A stretch of 39,835 nt of DNA from an uncultured Planctomycetota bacterium (lineage in GTDB: Bacteria > Planctomycetota > Phycisphaerae > UBA1845 > Fen-1342): contig CAADGM010000100.1 of NCBI GenBank assembly GCA_900696535.1, forward strand, positions 1 to 39,835. Reading direction: 5' to 3'. Positions 17,729 through 30,437 of this stretch are shown here, in pieces. The notes beneath the pieces are model-generated. The model was not told the origin of the DNA and did not search any database. It saw nothing but the letters and a program-made list of their open reading frames with translations. Numbering within the stretch: the first letter of the stretch is position 1; every line of letters begins with the position of its first letter. The position numbers were made by a program, and so were the translations under genes.

Positions 17729-18310
17729 ATGGCTGAGTCGATCGACAAGATGATGGACGTCGCGGACGTGTACGCCGCTGCGCTGCACGCCCTCGCGCTC
17801 CCCAGGCAGGCCGTCGAGGTGATCCGGGATGAGCTCGAGCGGCTGGTGGCGTTGACGGAGCAGGACCGCACGTTCGCGGAGTTCCTGCGGTCCAGCGCGA
17901 TCGACGCCGGCAAGCGTGCCGCGAGCCTGGACCGGATGTTCCGCGGCAGGCTGAGCGACACGCTGCTCGATACGCTCCAGGTGATGAACCGCCACGGGCG
18001 GCTGGAGACGCTGCCGGCGCTGCTGCGCTGCTTCGTGCAGCGGGCCGAGACCGCCGCCGGCATGATCGAGGTCCGGGTCACCAGCGCCGTCGAGCTGAAC
18101 AACGAGCACAAGGTCCGGCTGGAGCAGCTCGCCGCGCGGCTGTCCGGCCGCAAGCCTATTATGCAGTTCGTGGTCGATGCGAGCGTGATTGGCGGCCTGG
18201 TCATGCAGGTCGGTGATTTCCGCTTCGACTACTCCCTGCGCCGGCAATTGCAGCTCGCGCGGACGCGCCTGCGGGAACGCGGCGACCGCGGCCTGCGTCG
18301 AACCGCCTGA
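17729..18310 (+). CDS. atpH: ATP synthase F1 subunit delta
   Basis: Delta connects the peripheral stalk to the alpha3beta3 head. The product (193 residues) shows the family pattern: N-terminal helical domain beginning [33 protein letters not shown] in the middle and the C-terminal [21 protein letters not shown], which corresponds to the conserved GG(I/L)xxxxGdxxxDxSlrxkL signature. ATG at 17729 follows AGGA at about six bases; the longer open frame upstream is repeat-derived. Length is normal. Confidence 0.93.
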   Translation: MAESIDKMMDVADVYAAALHALALPRQAVEVIRDELERLVALTEQDRTFAEFLRSSAIDAGKRAASLDRMFRGRLSDTLLDTLQVMNRHGRLETLPALLRCFVQRAETAAGMIEVRVTSAVELNNEHKVRLEQLAARLSGRKPIMQFVVDASVIGGLVMQVGDFRFDYSLRRQLQLARTRLRERGDRGLRRTA

Positions 18311-18437
18311 CCGGTCGAGGACCGGTTGGCAGCGTCGGACCTCCGCGTCCGACGAGGTGTGCAAGACCGGCCAGGCGCCGGTCCCCCAGGATCGAAACGG
18401 TCGGCCCGCAGCCGGCCCTGCAACTGAGAGAACGGCC

Positions 18438-20101
<1,664 letters not shown>

Positions 20102-20106
20102 GAGGC

Positions 20107-20172
20107 GAGAATGAAGAAGTGAGAAGCTCCGCGAGCGGGTGCGTCCACTTCTGATTTCTCACTTCTCACTTC
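20107..20172 (+). repeat. Family 1 inverted repeat, gene-less copy (atpA-atpG spacer)
   Basis: The 20-mer GAGAATGAAGAAGTGAGAAG (20107-20126) is identical to the left arm of the element between atpG and atpD (21117-21136). Its last 11 bases (20116-20126) pair perfectly with CTTCTCACTTC (20162-20172), with a 35-base loop. A further partial unit (GAAGTGAGA, 20095-20103) contains the atpA stop codon. The spacer is otherwise empty, and the atpG ribosome-binding site (AAGG) follows. Confidence 0.85.
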
Positions 20173-20187
20173 GCCCAAGGACTGGCT

Positions 20188-21105
20188 ATGGCGAAAGCAC
20201 GCGTCATCATCAAGCGCCGCAAGGCGGTCTCGAATATCCGCCGCATCACCCAGACGATGCAGCTCATCTCCACCGCGCGCTACCAGAAGTGCCTCCAGCG
20301 GGCGCTGGCCACCCAGCCCTACACCCAGAAGATCACCGAGATCATCGAGACGCTGGGTGGACAGGAGTCGGCTGACCACCCGCTGCTGCGCCCGGGAGAG
20401 AACAAGTCCAGCGCCCTGGTCCTGGTGATCACCTCCAACCGCGGGCTGTGCGGGGCGTACAACGCGGCCGTGCTACGCAAGATGATGGAGCTGCGCAAGA
20501 GCCACTTGGACGCCGGCCGCACCATCACCATGGAGGTCGTGGGCAAGAAGGGTGTGAACTACCTGAAGTTCCTGGGTGTGCCTGTCTCGCGCTCGGTGGC
20601 CGACGTCGAGGACCGGATCAGCTTCGCCCGGGTCAGCGAGATGGCCGAGCGCTACATGGCCGCCTTCGAGCGCGGCGAGCTGGCCAGTGTCGAGGTCGTC
20701 TACACGCGGTTCGTCAGCGTGAGCACGCAGCGCCCCTCCGTCGCCAGGCTGCTGCCGATCGAGCCGGTGGCGGAGGCGGCGGGAGCGGAGGGACGAGGGC
20801 CGGTGGCCGCGCGGGGTGGCGAGCCGGCGGGGCGGCCGGCGCAGAACGCCGAGTTCGAGTTCAGCCCGCCGCCGGCGGAGCTGCTGAGGCGGCTGATCCC
20901 CGAGGCCGTCAAAGTCCGGCTGTACCAGTACTTCAACGATGCGATCGTCAGCGAGCAGGTGGCTCGGATGGTGGCGATGAAGGCGGCCACCGACGCCGCC
21001 GGGGACATGGTCAAGTACTTGTCACGCTCGTACAACCGCGCCCGCCAGAGCCAGATCACGATGGAGCTGGCGGACATCGTCGGAGGGGCGAATGCGGTGC
21101 AGTGA
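20188..21105 (+). CDS. atpG: ATP synthase F1 subunit gamma
   Basis: Gamma is the central rotating shaft. The N-terminal helix RRKAVSNIRRITQTMQLISTARYQK and the C-terminal MVAMKAATDAAGDMVKYLSRSYNRARQSQITMEL helix, shown here in part only, are the conserved ends that form the coiled coil (the conserved core is MKAATDAA). The middle has the Rossmann-like part with SNRGLCGAYN. At 305 residues it is slightly long because of a Gly/Ala/Pro-rich insertion at about residues 193-225, likely a surface loop. ATG at 20188 follows AAGG at eight bases. Confidence 0.94.
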   Translation: MAKARVIIKRRKAVSNIRRITQTMQLISTARYQKCLQRALATQPYTQKITEIIETLGGQESADHPLLRPGENKSSALVLVITSNRGLCGAYNAAVLRKMMELRKSHLDAGRTITMEVVGKKGVNYLKFLGVPVSRSVADVEDRISFARVSEMAERYMAAFERGELASVEVVYTRFVSVSTQRPSVARLLPIEPVAEAAGAEGRGPVAARGGEPAGRPAQNAEFEFSPPPAELLRRLIPEAVKVRLYQYFNDAIVSEQVARMVAMKAATDAAGDMVKYLSRSYNRARQSQITMELADIVGGANAVQ

Positions 21106-21116
21106 CGCGTCGAATT

Positions 21117-21128
21117 GAGAATGAAGAA

Positions 21129-21136
<8 letters not shown>
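21117..21136 (+). repeat. Family 1 inverted repeat, left arm
   Basis: The 20 bases GAGAATGAAGAAGTGAGAAG lie just after the atpG stop. They pair with 21543-21562 at 18 of 20 positions, the two exceptions being adjacent A-A mismatches in the middle. The same 20-mer occurs at 20107-20126. The arm overlaps the proposed GTG start (21129) of the four-helix-bundle gene. Confidence 0.85.
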
Positions 21137-23040
<1,904 letters not shown>

Positions 23041-23091
23041 CCCCCCGTCGAGGAAGCCGCGCGACGTTCCGGGCGTCTCCCGGCGGCGACG

Positions 23092-26076
23092 CTACGGGCG
23101 GATTCCCGTGGACGTGCTCAGCTTCGTAAACCGGCGGCTGCCGAGCGCCCACTCGGGAACGCCCTCGGGCCAAAGCGACAGCGACACCGAGAAGTCGTCG
23201 TCGACCTGGTCGTACTCCAGGTTCAGCCCGACGTACCAGCGGGGCAGCTTGCGTATGTACGAGAAGGTCACCTCGCCCAGCCGCCCCGTGTCCACGTCAA
23301 ACCAGGCTCGCATGGCGGTGATGTGCTTCTCGTTCAGCTTGTAGTTGAACCCGCCGCCAACCAGCGACATGTCCAGGTCGCCGGCGTAACGGGCGCCCAG
23401 CACGTAGGCCAGCCGCGGATTGCGCTCGATCGTCAGCGAGACGTTGTGCCGGTCGAACGACCGATCGTTCAGGTCGAAGTTGAAGTCGTACAGCAGGCTG
23501 GTTGAGTCGCTGAGCCGGTAGACCAGGTCGCCGGCCAGGTAGTTCCGCGTGCGGCTTTGCTCGGGCCGCAGCGGGTCCACCCAGCCGTTCGAAAAGTCCC
23601 GCCGCTCGTCCGTGTCGCCGAACGCGCCGACCTCCAGGTTGAGCGTGAGCAGGTCAACGGTCCGCTGGTTACCCGGCGGGCCGCGCTTGGTCTGCCACGT
23701 CTGCCGCACGCCGGCGGCGGCGCCGTAGAACGCGTCGATTGTCTCGATGCCGTAGTCGAACGGCGTGATGTCGGACGAGCGCTCGTTGCTGTGCCCCCAC
23801 CAGGCGACGTAGTGCGGCTGGATGATGTGGCGGATGCGGTCGATGTCGAGCAGCTCGGAGCGCACGTCGTCGAAGACACGCGAGAAGCTCGCTCCGCCGC
23901 GGACGCCGTAGATCCCCATGCCGCGCCATAGGGCGCCGGTGTCCATCGGCTGACCGTCCCAGTAGGTGCCGCGCAGCGAGGCGAACGGGACGACCGTCGC
24001 TCCGGCCAGCTTGAGCGGCAGCTCGAACTCCTGGCGTGCGTCGGCGCGGACGGTCAGGTCGCTGCGACCCTCGTTGGTGTAGCGGCGCTCGTTGAAAAAG
24101 TGCCGGTCGTCAGGCTGGAAGCGCACCAGCCCGAAGCGGGCTTCGGTGTAGCTGACCACGGGGTCGAGGAACGTGTCGCCGATGCGACGATAGGCCAGGT
24201 CGGGCAGGTGCTCGGTCTGGGTGACGAAGTCCAGGAGGCGCCAGTTGGCCAGCAGGGTGATGGCCTCGTTGCCGACCGCCCGCTTGAGGTAGATGAGCGT
24301 CTCCTGCTCCTTGCCCTCGAACCATTCGCTCTCCTCGTACTCCTCCAGGAAATACGGATCGCTGATGTACGAGAGCTCCAGCGTGACTTCCCACTGGTCG
24401 GGCAGGTAGTGGCGGTGCCGCCAGAGCACGCGGCCGCGCTGGTTGCTGCTCGGGTCTTCCTCGGACTTGCGGAGCGGGCCGAGCTTGTCCTTGCCGTCGT
24501 CCTGGATGAAGTACGTGCGGAGCAGGCCGTAGTAGTCCTTGGTCTCGTAGTCGCTGTCGATTCCGACCGCGGGGCCGCGCCGCGAGAGGTAGTCCAGCCG
24601 CAGCGTCGCGTCGAACCCGGGCGGGGGGAGCACGCCCAGCAGGCCGAAGAGGCTCCAGCGCGACTCGAACTCGAAGCCGTAGCGCGAGCCGTAGCCCGTC
24701 CGCAGGCTGCGGAGCAGCGTCTCGGTCTGCTCCAGTCGTCCCTTGCTGTAGGGCCACCACAGCAGCGGCACGCCGCCCACGTTGAGCGTCGTGTTCCACA
24801 TCTCGTACTCACCCGCCAGCGGGCTGACGGCCTGCCCCTGTGTATCCCGCGGCGTGACGTCGCGGAGCACGACCCGCTCGGCGCCGATGTGGTAGTGCGG
24901 CGTGAAGAACTCGCTGGTCGTCACCCGCGCGTTCTCGGCCGAGAACTCGCGCGCCGAGAGCTGGCGAATCTCATCGGCCCGCAGGTAGAGCGGGATGCCG
25001 CGCTCGGGAATCTCGGCCCGGAAGACCGCGTCGAGGATGACCGCGCGCTCGCGCTCGAAGTCGTAGTACAGCCGGTGCGCCCGGATCATCCGGTTGCCCA
25101 GCGAGAGCACCACGTCGCCCTCGAGATACACCGAGCGCACCTGGCCGGGCCCGGCGCTGTCGTCCAGACCGAGCAGCCCGCCGCGGCGTACCTCGGCGCC
25201 ATCCGGCGCGGCGGCGTCGCGCAGCTCGGCCGGCGCGGGCCCGGCGGCGTCCGGCGCGGTCGAGCCGCGCTCGCGGCCCTCCAGCGCCTGGCCAACGACG
25301 GACTCGGCCAAGTCCTCGGCCGGGAAGACGACCGCGTTCTGTGCCCGGATCTCCAGCAGCGGCGCGTCCGGCCCGCCGTCCTGCGAGAAGTACACGCCGC
25401 CCGTGGACACAAACACGCGCTCGCCCTGGGGTGTCTGGGCCGGGTCGATGCGACTGAGCCGATAGCGAATCGCGCGGCGTCGCTCGGGCTGGCCGGGCCG
25501 GCGGATCGACAGGGGCGACTCGACGCGCAGGCCACCCTCCTGTCCCTCGACCAGCATCCGGTCGCGCAGCGCCTGCTGATAGAGCGGCGAAGTCTCGGAC
25601 GCGCCGACCAGGTGCGCGTCCTGGTACTTGATGATCTTGCCGTAGGTCCGCAGCCCGCGGACGAGAAGCACCTCGTCAAGCGTAATCGTCCCGCCCGGCT
25701 CGCGGACCTCGGCGTACTCGGAGAGATACACCGTCAGTGCGTGGTAGCGACGCTGCGTGTCCGGCGCGATCGCCGCGGCGATCCAGACGACCGCGTTCTT
25801 GGCACTGAGCGTGCGGCCGGCCAGCGTGAGCTGGAAGTCCCCCGACATCAGGACGACGCGCTCGCCGTTCTCCGCGGTCCATTGCCGAGCGAAGCGGGTC
25901 TTCAGCTCGACGTCGGATTCGCTGATTGTGGCAGCGAGCTGCGGCTCGTCGTCGAGTTCGTACTGCTGCGCGCGGGCCTCACGCTGCACGCCGCTCGCCA
26001 GCGCGAGCAGCAGCGCGGCCCACGGCACCCAACTTCGCGCGTGGCAGCCTGCCCGCGGCAAGACGGCGTTTGGCAT
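23092..26076 (-). CDS. lptD: LptD/OstA-like outer-membrane LPS-assembly protein
   Basis: LptD inserts lipopolysaccharide into the outer leaflet of the outer membrane. From the ATG at 26076 (AGGG just upstream) the product has about 994 residues: a signal peptide (WVPWAALLLALASG, cleavage near ARA-QQ), an N-terminal OstA-like beta region with repeated 'SGDFQLTLAGRTLSAKNAVVW' style strands (given here only in part elsewhere), a Pro/Ala-rich linker, and a C-terminal beta-barrel with alternating aromatic residues. I see no cysteine after the signal peptide, so the disulfide control known from E. coli LptD cannot operate. A TTG at 26097 is a less likely start. The presence of this gene suggests a lipopolysaccharide-type outer membrane. 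Sequence divergence leaves some doubt about the exact orthology. Confidence 0.78.
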   Translation of the reverse strand: MPNAVLPRAGCHARSWVPWAALLLALASGVQREARAQQYELDDEPQLAATISESDVELKTRFARQWTAENGERVVLMSGDFQLTLAGRTLSAKNAVVWIAAAIAPDTQRRYHALTVYLSEYAEVREPGGTITLDEVLLVRGLRTYGKIIKYQDAHLVGASETSPLYQQALRDRMLVEGQEGGLRVESPLSIRRPGQPERRRAIRYRLSRIDPAQTPQGERVFVSTGGVYFSQDGGPDAPLLEIRAQNAVVFPAEDLAESVVGQALEGRERGSTAPDAAGPAPAELRDAAAPDGAEVRRGGLLGLDDSAGPGQVRSVYLEGDVVLSLGNRMIRAHRLYYDFERERAVILDAVFRAEIPERGIPLYLRADEIRQLSAREFSAENARVTTSEFFTPHYHIGAERVVLRDVTPRDTQGQAVSPLAGEYEMWNTTLNVGGVPLLWWPYSKGRLEQTETLLRSLRTGYGSRYGFEFESRWSLFGLLGVLPPPGFDATLRLDYLSRRGPAVGIDSDYETKDYYGLLRTYFIQDDGKDKLGPLRKSEEDPSSNQRGRVLWRHRHYLPDQWEVTLELSYISDPYFLEEYEESEWFEGKEQETLIYLKRAVGNEAITLLANWRLLDFVTQTEHLPDLAYRRIGDTFLDPVVSYTEARFGLVRFQPDDRHFFNERRYTNEGRSDLTVRADARQEFELPLKLAGATVVPFASLRGTYWDGQPMDTGALWRGMGIYGVRGGASFSRVFDDVRSELLDIDRIRHIIQPHYVAWWGHSNERSSDITPFDYGIETIDAFYGAAAGVRQTWQTKRGPPGNQRTVDLLTLNLEVGAFGDTDERRDFSNGWVDPLRPEQSRTRNYLAGDLVYRLSDSTSLLYDFNFDLNDRSFDRHNVSLTIERNPRLAYVLGARYAGDLDMSLVGGGFNYKLNEKHITAMRAWFDVDTGRLGEVTFSYIRKLPRWYVGLNLEYDQVDDDFSVSLSLWPEGVPEWALGSRRFTKLSTSTGIRP

Positions 26077-26130
26077 CTGGCCCTCAGACCGCACCAAGGG
26101 ACCCGGATGGGTTACTCTTCTCCGGGCGGC

Positions 26131-26158
26131 ATTATCGAGGCGACGCCCCCCGGGTCAA
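26131..26158 (-). promoter_or_regulatory. Candidate promoter of lptD
   Basis: On the minus strand TTGACC (26158-26153, 5 of 6) is separated by 16 bases from GATAAT (26136-26131, 5 of 6). The start would be near 26124, about 48 bases before the lptD ATG. Confidence 0.5.
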
Positions 26159-26304
26159 TGGCGCCCCGGCGGCAAACATGCAACTCACTCGGTCGTGCGG
26201 ACGGCCGCGAGCCGCGGCGCTAAGTCGTCGAAATCGACACCGGGCGTGCTACACTACCGGTTTCCGCCTGCCGCCGGCGGCGGACCCGACCGAGCGGAGA
26301 CCGC

Positions 26305-27729
26305 GTGAGCGCCGAAGCGAGACATGCCTGCGGGTTGTGCGGCGTCGTCAACCACCCCAGCGCCGTGGAGATGGTCTACCTGGGCCTGTATGCCCAGCAG
26401 CATCGTGGGCAGGAGTCCGCGGGGATCTGCTCGTCGGACGGCCGGACCATCCAGCGGCGGGCCGGGCTGGGCCTGGTGACCGATGCGCTCTCGGCCGCGG
26501 ACCTCGACGCGCTGAAGAACCCGATCGCCACGGGGCATGTGCGCTACTCGACAACCGGCTCGTGCAGCGACGCGAACACGCAGCCGCTGCTCGTGCGCTG
26601 CTCGATCGGGCAGGTGGCCGTCGCGCACAACGGCAACCTGGTCAACGCCGCCGCCATCCGCCGCGAGTACGAGCACCACGGGCACATCTTCACGTCCACC
26701 TCGGATACGGAGGTGGTCCTGCACATGCTGGCCGACGAGCACTACGCGCGTCAGGCTGACCCACTGGCCGCGGTGCTGCGGCACCTTCTGGGCTCGTACT
26801 GCCTGCTGCTGCACTATCCCGACCGGATCGAGGCGGTCCGCGACGCATCGGGCAACCGTCCGCTCTGTCTCGGCCGGCTGGGTGAGGCATGGGTGGTGGC
26901 CAGCGAGACGTGCGCATTGGACATTATTGACGCCGAGTATGTGCGCGATGTTGAGCCCGGCGAGATCGTCACGATCTCAGCGGGCGGGCTGCGGTCGCGC
27001 TTCTTCGCCGAGCCCGGGCGCGTGGGCCGGGCACACTGCGTCTTCGAGCACATCTACTTCGCCGATCCCTCGAGCCGGATCTTCGGCCAGAATGTCCACC
27101 TGGTGCGCCTGGAGCTGGGGCGGGTGCTGGCGCGCGAGTCCCCGGCGGACGCGGACCTGGTCATCGCCGTGCCCAACTGCGCGCGCTGCGCGGCGTTGGG
27201 CTACCACGAAGCGTCCGGGATCCCCATCGGGCGCGGCTTCACGACCAATCACTACATCGGGCGCTCGTTCATTCAGCCGGCGCAGTCGATCCGCGATCTG
27301 ACGGTCAAGCTGAAGCTCAATCCGATCCGCGGCAGCGTGGCCGGCAAGCGGCTGGTCGTAGTGGAGGACTCGGTCGTTCGCGGGACGACGACCCGGGGCA
27401 AGATGAACTCGCTGCGGGCCGCCGGGGCGCGCGAGATCCACCTGCGCGTCGCCAGCCCGCCGATCCGGCATCCCTGCTACTACGGGATCGACTTCCCCAG
27501 CCGGGCCGAGCTGGCCGCGCACAACCGGAACGTCGAGGAGATTCGCCAGTATCTCGGGGTCGACTCGCTGGCGTACCTGTCACTCGAGGGGCTGCTCACC
27601 GCGGTGCACGCGGCGGGCGATTTCTGCCACGCGTGCTTCTCCGGGCAGTACCCCATCCCGATCGACGCGGCCTTTACCAAGGACGTGTTCGAGCGGCGTC
27701 AGCTTACGTTCCTCAGCGAAGCGGAGTAG
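26305..27729 (+). CDS. purF: Amidophosphoribosyltransferase PurF ([4Fe-4S] type)
   Basis: PurF makes 5-phosphoribosylamine from PRPP and glutamine, the first step of purine synthesis. The N-terminal glutaminase domain begins at Cys9 (HACGLCGVV), so an eight-residue propeptide must be removed to expose the nucleophile; LYAQQHRGQESAGI is typical. The phosphoribosyltransferase domain has the PRPP loop VVVEDSVVRGTTT. Cys245, Cys391, Cys441 and Cys444 occupy the positions of the [4Fe-4S] ligands of the B. subtilis enzyme. Start is GTG at 26305. A weak TACACT box at 26250-26255 may belong to its promoter. 474 residues is normal. Other purine genes are absent here. Confidence 0.96.
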   Translation: MSAEARHACGLCGVVNHPSAVEMVYLGLYAQQHRGQESAGICSSDGRTIQRRAGLGLVTDALSAADLDALKNPIATGHVRYSTTGSCSDANTQPLLVRCSIGQVAVAHNGNLVNAAAIRREYEHHGHIFTSTSDTEVVLHMLADEHYARQADPLAAVLRHLLGSYCLLLHYPDRIEAVRDASGNRPLCLGRLGEAWVVASETCALDIIDAEYVRDVEPGEIVTISAGGLRSRFFAEPGRVGRAHCVFEHIYFADPSSRIFGQNVHLVRLELGRVLARESPADADLVIAVPNCARCAALGYHEASGIPIGRGFTTNHYIGRSFIQPAQSIRDLTVKLKLNPIRGSVAGKRLVVVEDSVVRGTTTRGKMNSLRAAGAREIHLRVASPPIRHPCYYGIDFPSRAELAAHNRNVEEIRQYLGVDSLAYLSLEGLLTAVHAAGDFCHACFSGQYPIPIDAAFTKDVFERRQLTFLSEAE

Positions 27730-27762
27730 GTGTTGCCAGCGCCGTGGGCCGGCGTCACTCGG

Positions 27763-28917
27763 CTACCGCGAGAACGTGTCCAGCCGATACACGCCGCCGA
27801 ACGTTGCCACGTACAGCGTGCCCGCCGGCGAGAACGCCAAGTCGACAATCTGCTCGGGGAAGCCGTGGGCGAACTCCGCGACCGAGTCGACCCGGTCGCG
27901 GGTCCCGCCCACCTCGGCGCTGTTGACCACTTTGTCAGCCGCCAGCCCGTAGAACAGGTCGCCCGCGGTCGATTGCCCGTACTTTGCGCTCGGATTGAAG
28001 GCCACTCCCACGAACGGCGACGAACCCGAGCCGGAGTCGAGGACCGGATCAGCGTAGGCCGGATTGGCCGCGGCGTACGCCAGCTCGGCAGCCGACGTCG
28101 CGATGCCCGCGACAGCCGGCCAGCCGAAGTCGCGCCCGGCCCGCAGGAGGTTGATCTCGTGCACGCGGCCGGCGTTACGGTCGAGCAGGAAGACGTTGCC
28201 GGTCACGGGGTCGGTGGTGATGCCTTGCGGGTGCCGCAGGCCGCGCGCATACACGGGTGAGCCCGCGATCGGATTGTCCGCCGGGATGGTGCCATCGTCG
28301 TTGTAGCGCAGGACCTTGCCGAAGAGCGACGCGTTGTCCGCCGCCGCCGCGTCCTCGCCCTGGTCGCCCACGGCCACCAGCAGCGTCGCATCGGTCGCGA
28401 AGGTGATATTTCCGCCCACGCGTCGGCCGTCGACGGCGACCGGGATCGACGCCACGAAAACCTCGCCGCCAGAAGCGACGTCGCCGCTGGCGTTGAAGTA
28501 CACGATGCGGTGCTCGAGGCCGTTAGCCGCCGACGCGCTGTCCTCGCCCGTCACCGAGCGGGTATAGAAGACGTAGACGCGGTGGTTGATGTTGAACTGC
28601 GGGTGCACGGCGATGCCGAGCAAGCCGCGATCACCGGCGGCGTTCACGGGCAGATCGACGAATGCCGTCGAGAGCAGGACGCCGTTAGAGATCACGCGGA
28701 CCTGCCCGGTGTTCTTCTCAGTAAAGAAGACTCGCCCGTCCGGCAGCACGGCCAGCGACCGCGGCGTCACGGCGGGGGCGATCAGTCGGGCCTGCACGTA
28801 CGGTGCGACGTTCAAAGGGGGAAACAGGTCTTCCAGCGTGATGCTGCACGCGCCGACCAGGCCGACGGCGGCCACCAACACGCCCAGCCCACTGCTCCGC
28901 GCCAGCATGCTCCGCAT
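27763..28917 (-). CDS. Soluble glucose/sorbosone dehydrogenase-like (PQQ-type) lipoprotein
   Basis: A 384-residue six-bladed beta-propeller of the glucose/sorbosone dehydrogenase family. A lipobox ends at Cys24 (LVGAC), so it is probably anchored to a membrane from the periplasmic side. Recognisable pieces include RSLAVLPDGRVFFTEK, GDRGLLGIAVHPQF, LLVAVGDQGE, YARGLRHPQGI and LYVATFGGVYRL. Family members oxidise sugars with PQQ, but many homologues have no proven substrate. AAGGAG lies eight bases before the ATG. It is downstream of selD on the same strand with a 126-base gap. Confidence 0.88.
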   Translation of the reverse strand: MRSMLARSSGLGVLVAAVGLVGACSITLEDLFPPLNVAPYVQARLIAPAVTPRSLAVLPDGRVFFTEKNTGQVRVISNGVLLSTAFVDLPVNAAGDRGLLGIAVHPQFNINHRVYVFYTRSVTGEDSASAANGLEHRIVYFNASGDVASGGEVFVASIPVAVDGRRVGGNITFATDATLLVAVGDQGEDAAAADNASLFGKVLRYNDDGTIPADNPIAGSPVYARGLRHPQGITTDPVTGNVFLLDRNAGRVHEINLLRAGRDFGWPAVAGIATSAAELAYAAANPAYADPVLDSGSGSSPFVGVAFNPSAKYGQSTAGDLFYGLAADKVVNSAEVGGTRDRVDSVAEFAHGFPEQIVDLAFSPAGTLYVATFGGVYRLDTFSR

Positions 28918-29043
28918 TCACAACTCCTTGTCATCACGCCGCGCTACGGCCGGGGCATCCTACTTGCGACCCACGGCGGGTGAAAGCCGGCAGCGCAGCC
29001 GACAACTCGGCGACAGCAGAATTATCGGCATCCCGCCGCCGGC

Positions 29044-30114
29044 TCAAGAACCCCCGGTGCCGTGGAGCTCGATCAGCGTGTCCCCTTTTCGCGGCAACGC
29101 CTCGCCGACCAGCGCCGCGCCGACGCCCCGCGCCTGGAGCCGCTCGACGAGCTGTCCGACCCGCTCCGGCGGCACGGCGGCCAGGAGCCCGCCCGAGGTC
29201 TCCGGCGTGTAAAGCACCCGGAGCCGCGCTGCCGGCACGTTGCCGACGAGGATTACCCGCCCACCGAACGCCTGTTCGTTGCGCTTCGTCCCACCGGGGA
29301 CCAGGCCCGCGTCGGCGTACTCCTCGGCCCCAGGCAGCAGCGGGAGAGTCGGGGCGTCCAGCCGCAGCGTCACGCCGCTGCGCTCGGCCATCTCACTCGC
29401 GTGGCCCAGGAGGGCGAACCCCGTGACGTCGGTGCAGGCGCGGACGCCGACAGCGTGCAGCGGCTCGACCGCGTCGCGGCTCAGGCGCAGCATGCTCTGG
29501 ACGGCGGCGTCGTAGTCGGCGGGCCGGGCCCGGTCGCGTTTCTGGGCCGTTGCTATGACGCCGACGCCCAGCGGCTTGGTCAGCACGAGCCGATCGCCGG
29601 GGCGGACCGCGCCCTTGGTCCAGAGCTCGGCGGGCTTTGCGAGCCCCAGTGCCACGAGCCCGTACTTCGGCTCGGAGTCATCGATCGAGTGCCCGCCGAC
29701 GAGAGCCGCCCCTGCCTCGCGAACTTTATCCGCACCCCCGCGGAGCACTTCCGACACGACGTCCGGGGGCAGGCAGCCGGACAGGCAGGCGATATTCCAC
29801 GCGAGGATAGGCCGCCCGCCCATCGCGTACACGTCGCTGAGCGCGTTCGCAGCCGCGATCGCTCCGAACGTGTACGGGTCATCCACGATGGGCGTGAAGA
29901 AGTCGAGCGTCGCGACCAGCGTAAGATCGTCGCTCAGGCGATAGACCGCGGCGTCGTCGGACGGGCGCAGACCCACCAGGCCCTCCGGGTACTGATCCGG
30001 AGGAAACAGGGCCTGCAGCGGGCGCAGCACCTGCGCCAGGGCCTCCGGGCCCATTTTGGACGCTCAGCCGGCGGCCTTGGTCAGGTGGGTCAGGCGAACA
30101 GGTCCGGTTGACAC
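29044..30114 (-). CDS. selD: Selenide, water dikinase SelD, itself a selenoprotein (in-frame UGA at codon 17)
   Basis: SelD makes selenophosphate from selenide and ATP for selenocysteine and selenouridine synthesis. An ordinary ORF call would start at ATG 30054 and lack the catalytic N terminus. Upstream in the same frame lies MSTGPVRLTHLTKAAG-UGA-ASK, matching the family's catalytic region, with UGA (30066-30064) at residue 17 where E. coli SelD has Cys17, and Lys20 conserved. The GTG at 30114 has AGGAGG (30127-30122) at seven-base spacing. The rest has GGHSIDDSEPKYGL, TDVTGFALLGH and TPETSGGL, all typical, and 356 residues is normal. A hairpin at bSECIS distance follows the UGA. Synthesis needs SelA, SelB and tRNA-Sec, none of which is in the window. 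Confidence 0.93.
30039..30066 (-). promoter_or_regulatory. Putative bacterial SECIS element of selD
   Basis: Downstream of the UGA (30066-30064) GGGCC (30052-30048) pairs with GGCCC (30043-30039) around loop CGGA. The UGA is 16 bases from the loop, inside the usual 16-37 range for bSECIS, and the loop contains the guanines expected for SelB binding. Confidence 0.6.
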
Positions 30115-30173
30115 CGGCACGCCTCCTATGTCACGAGCACGTTGCGGGGAAACGGACGATCTGGTCTGTTTAG

Positions 30174-30239
30174 GGTGCTCCTGTGTGCGCGGCGCAGTCC
30201 GACGGGTGGTCGTCACCTGGTGACCAACCAAGGAGCGCC
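30174..30239. other. Candidate structured element in the selD leader region
   Basis: The spacer between divergent selD and the reductase gene (30115-30560) holds no gene. Within it GGTGCTCCT (30174-30182) and AGGAGCGCC (30231-30239) can pair over nine bases, one of them G-U, enclosing two small hairpins, one built on the perfect dyad GTCACC-T-GGTGAC (30212-30224). On the minus strand this three-way junction would lie about 60 bases before the selD start. It matches no riboswitch or tRNA I recognise; a protein operator is the alternative. Confidence 0.35.
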
Positions 30240-30437
30240 ACGGGTGTCCATATGCGGTCGAGTGTAGCGATGGTGCGCTGGCACCGCCACGTCGCGGCCG
30301 AGCGTGCACGTCGCCGCCGCCCAGCCCGGATCGGCGCGTGCGTCGGCGCGCAAGTGCTGCTGGCGACGGCGGAAAACTTCTCTCCCGCAGGGGTTTTCAG
30401 AAGCCCCGTCCGGCGTTATTGTGTGCCGTGACTTTCA

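Noticed and set aside
24100-26223. A 707-codon open frame on the plus strand opposite lptD
   Set aside because: Antisense shadow; its composition (His, Gln, Arg, Val, Ala) mirrors the third-position GC bias of the real gene.
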